Shown in pieces: positions 55,097 to 61,471 of a DNA stretch of 64,000 bases; positions within the stretch are counted from its first letter, which is position 1; each line of letters begins with the position of its first letter. Below the pieces are notes generated by a model that made no database searches, was not told the origin of the DNA, and was given only the letters and a program-made list of their open reading frames with translations. This DNA comes from Cyanomargarita calcarea GSE-NOS-MK-12-04C (lineage in GTDB: Bacteria; Cyanobacteriota; Cyanobacteriia; Cyanobacteriales; Nostocaceae). The stretch spans positions 1-64,000 of the forward strand of contig JAHHGZ010000019.1 in NCBI GenBank assembly GCA_019359595.1, written 5' to 3'. The translations under genes were made by a program, and so were the position numbers.

Positions 55097-55807
55097 ATGT
55101 CTCAACTACAGCGAATCGCGATCGCACAGACTCAACTCCAAGAAAGTAAGATTTTACTCACCCCCGAACAACTACATTATCTGGTGCGCGTATTGCGTTT
55201 GCGCGAGGGCGATCGCTTTATTGCGATGGATGGGATGGGTAAGTGGTGGTTGGCTATTCTTGCGGGGGAGCAAGCAGAGGTTTTAGAAGCGATGGTGGTG
55301 GAAACTGAATTACCTGTTGCTATTACCTTACTGGTGGCTTTACCCAAAGGAAATGGGTTTGATGATGTCGTACGTATGTCTACGGAATTGGGGGTAGTTT
55401 GTATAGCTCCAGTAACGAGCGATCGTACTTTACTTAATCCCAGTCCTCAAAAACTAGAACGCTGGCGGCGCATTGCCACAGAAGCAGCAGAACAATCAGA
55501 ACGCGCGATCGTACCGACAATTTTGGAACCTGTAGCTTTTAGTACAGCATTGTCGTTATTTGCAACATACCAAAAATATATTTGTGAGGGACGAGGGAAT
55601 TATCCTCATTTAAAAAAATGTTTGGAAGACCAAGGGAAAATGCTAATAGTTATTGCGATCGGGCCGGAGGGAGGATGGACGGAAGCTGAGGTTGAAAAGG
55701 CAGTACTGAATGGATTTCAAGCTGTTTCTCTTGGACGGCGGATTTTGAGAGCGGTTACAGCCCCAATTGTGGCTTTATCCCTAATTTCCGCAATTTGTGA
55801 AGTATAA
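55097..55807 (+). CDS. rsmE: 16S rRNA m3U1498 methyltransferase RsmE
   Basis: SPOUT-class methyltransferase that methylates N3 of U1498 in 16S rRNA. 236 residues: N-terminal PUA-like part (ILLTPEQLHYLVRVLRLREG), then TLLVALPKGNGFDDVVRMST and the RNA/SAM knot IAIGPEGGWTEAEVEKAVLN followed by VSLGRRILRAVTAPIVALS. The GPEGG and LG-x-RILR-x-x-TA motifs are all intact. Upstream gap is filled by the 252-bp element. Confidence 0.95.
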   Translation: MSQLQRIAIAQTQLQESKILLTPEQLHYLVRVLRLREGDRFIAMDGMGKWWLAILAGEQAEVLEAMVVETELPVAITLLVALPKGNGFDDVVRMSTELGVVCIAPVTSDRTLLNPSPQKLERWRRIATEAAEQSERAIVPTILEPVAFSTALSLFATYQKYICEGRGNYPHLKKCLEDQGKMLIVIAIGPEGGWTEAEVEKAVLNGFQAVSLGRRILRAVTAPIVALSLISAICEV

Positions 55808-55901
55808 AGGATTTAAGCCTCACGCATTAGGCAAAGAGAGCAATTTTGTTGATTTGCGCCTAAGTGGGAAATATACCTTTTGTATGCATTTACGATAAGT
55901 C

Positions 55902-56981
55902 ATGCTTGAGCAAGTTGCATCTGCTTTTGAACAAAAAGATTATAAAACGGCCGCTAGGTTACTCAAACAGTTGTTAAAAGAATCACCAGATAATCCTTGG
56001 GTGCAATTTTATGTTGGACGGTTGCATGAAGTATCGGGAAAGCGTCGGGATGCAGAAAAAATTTATCGGCGATTGTTGCGTGCTACAACTAATGCCAAAA
56101 TAATGAGTCAAGCACGTCAGGGTTTGCTGCGCATAGAAGAAATGGAGCAAGAAGAAAGACAAAGGGCAATTTCTAAAGCGACATCAGATTCTAGCAGTAG
56201 TGAACAAGGGATATTAATATTAGAACCCATCAGCAATGAGTCGAAAGCTGAAGCTGCACAAAAATTCGCTAAAATTATGCAGATTGACTCTTATAGTGCC
56301 AGATTAATGCTACCAAGTCGCGGCTGGCGATTTTATAAAACTGGGGCAGTGGGAGAGTTAAACTTTTATGGTAAGCAGCTACAAAAAGCTAAGATTCCTT
56401 GCTTTTGGACAACCCTAGCTGAGATTAAAAAAATTCAAGTTTTTCAAGTTAACTATTTCCAAGAATCCAATTTCAAACCTACCGCTGTTTGTCGCAATCA
56501 GAACGATCAAATCGGTTCTCTCAGCTTTGATTGGTCAGAAGTAAAAAGACGTGTTGTAGGACTTTTACCAATTTTTGAAAAAGTTGTAGACCGGGATATA
56601 CGCGGAAAAGTTGAACGCAAAACCCAGACTCAAGATTACTTCCAATTTTGCGATTTACACATTCCTGGAAGACATTGCATCCTGCGATTTTATGACAATG
56701 ACTATGACTTTCAACAAGGAATAGAAATTAGCGATAGTTCAAGCATCAATACAATCAGAATTAATTGGAATAATTTACTCCGTTGGCTTGACCAGCAACT
56801 ACCATCGGTCAAAGTTTCTTCAGATTTTACACCCTTTGCTGAGACACTACTAGACCAAACAGAAATGCTGGGTCAAATTGAGTCTCACATTCACCTCTTT
56901 CGCAGGGAAAAGACCAATTGGGACCCAGCTTTTCACTTATATAGCGGACTGATATTTGTTAAGAATGGAGTTATGAGTTAA
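55902..56981 (+). CDS. tetratricopeptide-repeat protein, cyanobacterial
   Basis: 359 residues. The N-terminal ~90 are TPR-like helical pairs (AARLLKQLLKESPDNPWVQF, YVGRLHEVSGKRRDAEKIYR). A central domain follows (MQIDSYSARLMLPSRGWRFY, AKIPCFWTTLAEIKKIQVFQ) and a C-terminal one (FQFCDLHIPGRHCILRFYDN, IRINWNNLLRWLDQQLP). No catalytic motif or signal peptide is apparent. I recall a cyanobacterial conserved protein of this composition but no function. Followed by GAGTTA-type repeats. Confidence 0.78.
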   Translation: MLEQVASAFEQKDYKTAARLLKQLLKESPDNPWVQFYVGRLHEVSGKRRDAEKIYRRLLRATTNAKIMSQARQGLLRIEEMEQEERQRAISKATSDSSSSEQGILILEPISNESKAEAAQKFAKIMQIDSYSARLMLPSRGWRFYKTGAVGELNFYGKQLQKAKIPCFWTTLAEIKKIQVFQVNYFQESNFKPTAVCRNQNDQIGSLSFDWSEVKRRVVGLLPIFEKVVDRDIRGKVERKTQTQDYFQFCDLHIPGRHCILRFYDNDYDFQQGIEISDSSSINTIRINWNNLLRWLDQQLPSVKVSSDFTPFAETLLDQTEMLGQIESHIHLFRREKTNWDPAFHLYSGLIFVKNGVMS

Positions 56982-57142
56982 AAATTCAGAGTTATTAGTT
57001 AGGAGTTATGAGTTATGAATTAGTAATTCTTAAATCCCAACTCCCAACTCCTAACTTTTAAGAAACAGGAGCTGTGAAAGCTTGTAAAATAACGGTTAGC
57101 CAAAAATTGCTCGTGTTTATTTCATTCGCTGCGGGTAACGTG

Positions 57143-57175
57143 AACTCCTAACTCCTAACTCCTAACTCCTAACTA
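57143..57175. repeat. heptameric STRR-type array, TAACTCC family
   Basis: Four to five tandem CTAACTC heptamers ending at the stop codon of the Lys/Ala-rich gene. A less regular GGAGTTA/TAACTCC cluster precedes it at 56985-57060. Confidence 0.75.
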
Positions 57176-57661
57176 TTTATTTGGAGTTTTGACTTGACGT
57201 GCCATTTCCAAGAAAGAACTCATATTCGCACCTGGACGCCGACGTCCGTTAGAATTAGCTCCAGGGCTAAGATATTTGGGTGCAAAGGTTGCTTCAACAG
57301 GAGTCGTTGGTTTGACACTAGCCATAGGTGTGGCTTTTACAGGTTCTGCAATAGGTGCTTCCGGCTTTGCTACCTTACCATTCTGCGCTGACTCAACTTT
57401 CGCGGCTTTGGCAGTTTTGGGTTTTGCAGTTTTAGCTGACTTCACATCACTTTCTTTCGGGGCTGGACTCTCTTCTACTTTGGCTGCTGATGGTGCTGCT
57501 GCTTCAACAGGTTTAGTACCGTTTGATAGTTCTTTTTTGACTTCAGCTTTCACCTCAGCAATTTTCGCTTCAACAGCTTCTTCTAGTTCCATGAAAAAGC
57601 CGCTAGCTTTCTTCTTTCCTGGGAGAAGCCCACTAACTAAATCCAAAAACTTATTTTTCAT
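57173..57661 (-). CDS. Ala/Lys/Pro-rich low-complexity protein
   Basis: 162 residues: short ordered N-terminus (MKNKFLDLVSGLLPGKKKAS, FFMELEEAVEAKIAEVKAEV), then a histone-like Ala/Lys/Pro stretch (AKTAKPKTAKAAKVESAQNG and similar) and a C-terminus GANSNGRRRPGANMSSFLEM. No membrane segment or enzyme motif. Composition suggests a flexible, charged protein binding nucleic acid or protein; I do not recognise a family with certainty. A long open frame on the opposite strand is a shadow of the Ala-rich codons. Confidence 0.7.
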   Translation of the reverse strand: MKNKFLDLVSGLLPGKKKASGFFMELEEAVEAKIAEVKAEVKKELSNGTKPVEAAAPSAAKVEESPAPKESDVKSAKTAKPKTAKAAKVESAQNGKVAKPEAPIAEPVKATPMASVKPTTPVEATFAPKYLSPGANSNGRRRPGANMSSFLEMARQVKTPNK

Positions 57662-58071
57662 TACGATCGCTCCTGCCTTTTATACCTGGTATTAAACCGC
57701 AATTCTTAAAAACTACGGAATATTGTTACATTTTATCAACTTATGCTTGACTTACTCATCTGTTTGTGCAGTTCAGATTAGGTAACAACTTTGATCGATT
57801 TTTAGTTGTTCATTGTATTAACACGACCGATAAAGTGTTCTAAAGGCTTACTTTAGGGCACTTGTACGCTGTATGCACTCCGACTTAATTATTGAATTTT
57901 CCTGTTACTAAGGGCAAGATTTTGAGAGTGAGCTTAACAAAAGTTAATTATTAGCTGAAAAAATATGTAATATTTGGCCAAACCAGTGGGGAGAGTGTCC
58001 TACTGAGTTTGTTCTCAGACGTTGCCTCTTGTTAAATTTTGTTGACTACATGATTCACGACTATTTTTTAT
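57662..58071. other. 410-bp region between divergent genes
   Basis: AT-rich; the short hairpin CTGAG-TTTGTT-CTCAG lies near 58002-58017. No gene or longer repeat is seen. It should contain the promoters of the low-complexity protein and of the lipase. Confidence 0.4.
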
Positions 58072-58677
58072 ATGAACCCCGTATTATTAGTACATGGCAT
58101 TAACGATACTGGCGCAGTCTTTTCTAAAATGCTCCCCTACTTGAAAGAGCGGGGTTTGACGGTATATGACCTGAATTTGGTGCCAAATAATGGCGATATA
58201 GGTCTGGACAATCTAGCGGTGCAAGTCGCAACTTTTATTGACAAAACCTTTGCACCAGAGCAATCTTTGGATTTAGTCGGCTTTAGTATGGGCGGAATAG
58301 TTAGCCGCTATTACGTTCAGCGACTGGGAGGAATTGACAGAGTACAGCGGTTTATAACGATATCATCGCCTCATTATGGGACAGCGATCGCCTATGCATC
58401 TCAACGTCCAGGATGCGTGCAAATGCGCCCCAACAGCCCTTTTCTGAAAGATTTGAATTCGGATATGGCGATGTTAAAGCGGCTGAATTTTACTTCGATC
58501 TGGACACCTTACGACATGATGATTGTCCCGGCAAGCAGTTCCCAAATGCCGATAGGAACAGAAGTTATAATCCCCGCAGCACTGCATCCCTGGATGTTGA
58601 CAGATTCGAGGAGTATAGCAGCAGTCGCGGAAGCACTCGGCTGTAAAAGGATACTTCGTAATATTGAGCATCTGTAG
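58072..58677 (+). CDS. lipase/esterase of the alpha/beta-hydrolase fold
   Basis: 201 residues. Oxyanion region PVLLVHGINDTGAVFSKML at the start; nucleophile elbow LVGFSMGGIVSRYYVQ with Ser in GFSMGG near residue 75; SSPHYGTAIAYASQRPGC afterwards; a candidate catalytic His in the AALHPWMLTDSRS stretch near the end. Resembles the LipA/EstA (class 2 lipase) group and PGAP1-like proteins. No signal peptide, so it is likely cytoplasmic or membrane-associated. Substrate unknown. Repeat copy E follows directly. Confidence 0.88.
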   Translation: MNPVLLVHGINDTGAVFSKMLPYLKERGLTVYDLNLVPNNGDIGLDNLAVQVATFIDKTFAPEQSLDLVGFSMGGIVSRYYVQRLGGIDRVQRFITISSPHYGTAIAYASQRPGCVQMRPNSPFLKDLNSDMAMLKRLNFTSIWTPYDMMIVPASSSQMPIGTEVIIPAALHPWMLTDSRSIAAVAEALGCKRILRNIEHL

Positions 58678-58680
58678 CGG

Positions 58681-58780
58681 AATGAAGGAAGAAGGAAGAA
58701 GGAAGAAGGAAGAAGGAGGTTTTGAGATGGGATTGGGATCTCATCTCAGAATGGACCATCTTGATTAGGCCGGGGTATTA
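58681..58780 (-). repeat. composite (CTTCCTT)n repeat element, copy E (diverged)
   Basis: On the minus strand: TTAATACCCCGGCCTAATCA, a diverged middle, then CTTCCTT heptamers and CTTCATTCCG. The middle block has drifted from copies A-D, while the heptamer run and both flanks are kept. Confidence 0.7.
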
Positions 58781-58796
58781 ACAAGAACAGCGAGGA

Positions 58797-59231
58797 TTAA
58801 CCAGAAGTATCGCCAATTTGCGTATACTCAGCAGTCCCAAAAATCGCCTCTGGGTGAGAGTAATATTTAAACTCCATTAAATTATAAAAAGGGTCTTCTA
58901 GAAAGAAAGTGCGATGTTCGAGAGGAGAATCGACAAAACGGTGTTTGGCTTCCTCTCGAAAAAGCAAATTTTTACGTTGTGCCCTTCCTAACAAATTTTC
59001 CCAGTCATTTTCTACAGTGAAAACTAACCCAAAGTGTCTGGGGTAGATACCACGTTGGGGTGTTAGTGGTTCCTTGGTAATATGCGCTACTAATTGATGA
59101 CCGTGGAGATTCAGGATTAGGGCGTGGGGATTTTCTCGACCGGCGACACAGCCCAACCCATCTACATAATACGCTTTAGCCTGGGCAATATCGGTGATGG
59201 GAAATGCCAAATGAAATATTACTTGGTTCAT
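58797..59231 (-). CDS. VOC family (glyoxalase-like) protein
   Basis: 144 residues with the vicinal-oxygen-chelate beta-alpha-beta fold: FHLAFPITDIAQAKAYYVDG at the start, HLVAHITKEP (the LHG-H-LVAH stretch), HFGLVFTVENDWENLL near 66-81, RTFFLEDPFYNLMEFKYYSH near 107-126. Metal ligands appear as the first His (FHLAF), a His in the second module (RHFGLVF) and Glu in NLMEFKYY. Could be a dioxygenase or isomerase-type enzyme or a resistance protein; the substrate cannot be told. Confidence 0.9.
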   Translation of the reverse strand: MNQVIFHLAFPITDIAQAKAYYVDGLGCVAGRENPHALILNLHGHQLVAHITKEPLTPQRGIYPRHFGLVFTVENDWENLLGRAQRKNLLFREEAKHRFVDSPLEHRTFFLEDPFYNLMEFKYYSHPEAIFGTAEYTQIGDTSG

Positions 59232-59315
59232 AGCTAAGGACTAAGGGATATTAGGTTCTGGGATTATTGCGTCAGTATGTACCAAATTGATATCAGCCCT
59301 CTGTTTTGAAAATGC

Positions 59316-59426
59316 ACTAGTACTCCACCGCACTCGCTATGGTGGGTGACCACAGCCTCGATTAACCGAACACCAATGCGTCTACGAAAAATGTACCTGT
59401 CATAGCGAGTGCGGTCGAGTACTAGT
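59316..59426. mobile_element. 111-bp MITE with 26-bp terminal inverted repeats
   Basis: Left end ACTAGTACTCCACCGCACTC... (59316-59341) and the complement of the right end (59401-59426) agree at 25 of 26 positions. The interior 59 bp are unique. It lies in the 573-bp gene-free stretch 59232-59804. Just to the right, TTGAACCGCAAAGACGCTAA (from 59459) resembles a dispersed AACCGC-type repeat also seen at 54950. The rest shows no gene. Confidence 0.75.
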
Positions 59427-59804
59427 AGTCTGTCAATAAATAATTGAGGGGTAAATGATTGAACCGCAAAGACGCTAAGGACGCAAAGGAAGAAGAAAAG
59501 AAGAGAAATTGGAATGTTGATTTACCTATCAAAATGCCCTTGACAGAGTACTAGGGACAAGGTAAACAGCGTCCGTAAGTCCTTTGTTGTGTATTGCATG
59601 AACATCTGTGTTAAAAAATTGTAGCAATTTATCGCTTCTGTGGGTTATGCAATTAAAATAGAAAAATTTAATTCTTGAGATAGATGACTTTATACTAAAT
59701 AAGCTATGTTTTGACGACATTTGTGAATTAGGAGTTCAAGTATTTTTTAATCTCAATAAATTCTCTGATTAAAAATTAATAATATAAAAATAAACTAACC
59801 ATTC

Positions 59805-60770
59805 ATGAGTAAAGTCGTTGTATTTAATATCCGCAAAGGTAATTTTGAACAAGGTTTTCCTGTTACCCTGCTAATTAGTGAAGAAGGTAAGACCTACTAC
59901 TTTGAGAAAGAAGGATATTTTCCCTCAGCACCCACTCTACCCAAGCTTTATCGGAGTTTTCAAGAAAATTACAAGAATTTAGCATCGGTACAAAAAGTAA
60001 TTAATTCAAAATCGCAACCAAGAATACTTAAAATTGACACTGCTCAGACTACGAACTTCTCTAGTACGGAAAACTGCAAAGAAGCTACTAGAAAACTCGA
60101 AGTTTATCTTAGACAGTGGTTCCAACAAACAGATATTGTCTTATTGCGCCAATATGTGCAAGAAGAAATAGGCAAAGATGAATTGGCTCGCATTATCTTC
60201 CAGACAAATAATGAAATACTAAATAAACTACCTTGGCATCTATGGGAGTTATTTACAAATCGTCGCAAGGCTTGGTTATCTCTTGCTGCCAAACGCGCTC
60301 AACCTTCTACACCGCTCAAAACACCTATTAAAATTTTAGCAATATTGGGTGATGATAAGGGAATTAATCTTGACATAGATATCAGTTTATTAAACAATTT
60401 ACGAGGGGCGAAAATACAACCATTAAAAAACCCAACACCAAAGCAACTATGCGATAGTTTACGACAAGAAAAACCTTGGGACATTTTGTATTTTGCAGGA
60501 CACAGTTACAGTCAAAATGACAGCAATGATGGAGTAATTCAAATCAATGATATTGATACCTTATCCATCGCAGAGTTAAGAAATGCCTTTAGGAAGGCTA
60601 TAGAAAATGGCTTAAAATTAGCAATTTTCAACTCTTGCGATGGCTTAGGATTGGCGAATAAAATGGCAGAATTGGGAATTCCTCAGGTAATAGTGATGCG
60701 AGAACCTGTACCGGATGAAGTAGCGCATGATTTTTTACAAGTATTCTTACGTTCATTTTTTTACAGGTAA
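59805..60770 (+). CDS. CHAT-domain (caspase-like) protein, C-terminally truncated by frameshift
   Basis: 321 residues. Paralogue of the gene at 61472. N-terminal ~165-residue domain (KVVVFNIRKGNFEQGFPVTL start), then a CHAT protease domain with His233 in LYFAGHSYS and Cys278 in AIFNSCDGLGLA, the caspase-like dyad. In the paralogue the domain continues FLRLFSQGEPFYLAVRQAQE; here it breaks off at FLRSFFYR and TAA 60768. At the break lies a run of seven T (60756-60762); one T fewer would join the frame to the PstS-like piece downstream. So the gene is either a relic after an internal deletion or needs slippage. Upstream sequence resembles that of the second copy. Confidence 0.8.
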   Translation: MSKVVVFNIRKGNFEQGFPVTLLISEEGKTYYFEKEGYFPSAPTLPKLYRSFQENYKNLASVQKVINSKSQPRILKIDTAQTTNFSSTENCKEATRKLEVYLRQWFQQTDIVLLRQYVQEEIGKDELARIIFQTNNEILNKLPWHLWELFTNRRKAWLSLAAKRAQPSTPLKTPIKILAILGDDKGINLDIDISLLNNLRGAKIQPLKNPTPKQLCDSLRQEKPWDILYFAGHSYSQNDSNDGVIQINDIDTLSIAELRNAFRKAIENGLKLAIFNSCDGLGLANKMAELGIPQVIVMREPVPDEVAHDFLQVFLRSFFYR

Positions 60771-61287
60771 AATTACTAATTGGCAAGAAATAGGGGGACC
60801 GAATTTAAAGATTAAGCCCTTTAAAATTAAACGACAACAATATGCCGATTTGGTAATAGATCAAAACCAACAAAGAATTTTCAAAAACCCATATGGGGCA
60901 AATGTTCAAGAAATCGCTCGTCCGACCGAAGTGATGAATGCTGTGGCTAAGACTCCTGGCAGTATTAGTTACATTACATTCTCAGAAATAAAAAACCAAA
61001 AAAATATAAAGGCACAGACACGTATTCTACCGATTGCAGAACAACTTGGTTTTCCTTACGTTTCTCCATGTGAAGATGAAGAATGCAAAACTTATAACAA
61101 AAATGTGCTTACGACCTATCCTAAAAAACTAATCGGTCGAATATATGTGATTGCTAAAGATGATAAAAGCGAATATCACAAAAAAATTGGTGTTGCTTAT
61201 GCCAATATGTTATTAAGCGATGAAGGGCAAAAGTTAGTTAAAGAAGCAGGGTTTGTACCTTTACGGGTTTTGTCAGATAGCAATTAG
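60727..61287 (+). CDS. C-terminal half of a PstS-like periplasmic phosphate-binding domain (fragment)
   Basis: Coding sequence becomes homologous from about 60759: FFTGKITNWQEIGGPNLKIK, then KTPGSISYITFSEIK, RIYVIAKD and VAYANMLLSDEGQKLVKEAG, FVPLR. These are the late motifs of PstS-type phosphate-binding proteins (PBP-like). The N-terminal lobe, signal peptide and any membrane helix are missing, so alone it could not reach the periplasm. The first ~11 residues from ATG 60727 (MIFYKYSYVHF) overlap the CHAT frame and are not homologous. Best read as the detached C-terminal domain of the upstream CHAT gene. Confidence 0.75.
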   Translation: MIFYKYSYVHFFTGKITNWQEIGGPNLKIKPFKIKRQQYADLVIDQNQQRIFKNPYGANVQEIARPTEVMNAVAKTPGSISYITFSEIKNQKNIKAQTRILPIAEQLGFPYVSPCEDEECKTYNKNVLTTYPKKLIGRIYVIAKDDKSEYHKKIGVAYANMLLSDEGQKLVKEAGFVPLRVLSDSN

Positions 61288-61471
61288 CATAAATTAAGTA
61301 ACAATTGATATGTGGGGTTTTGAATTGAGTGTAATACATTAAAGAGTTTAAAACCGCACGATGAGCGCTGTACGCCTTCTGTGTAGGGTAGGACGCAGAT
61401 AAACTTGTAGCTTATCTGAATGTGAACCGCTATATAGGATAATATATTCTAAGTATAAACACTAACTATTC

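Noticed and set aside
54996-55286. 96-codon frame overlapping the rsmE start
   Set aside because: Out of frame with RsmE and starting inside the 252-bp element; no similarity to any protein.
57276-57695. 139-codon frame antisense to the Lys/Ala-rich gene
   Set aside because: Ala/Lys codons on one strand read as Gly/Ala/Phe/Leu on the other; a composition shadow.
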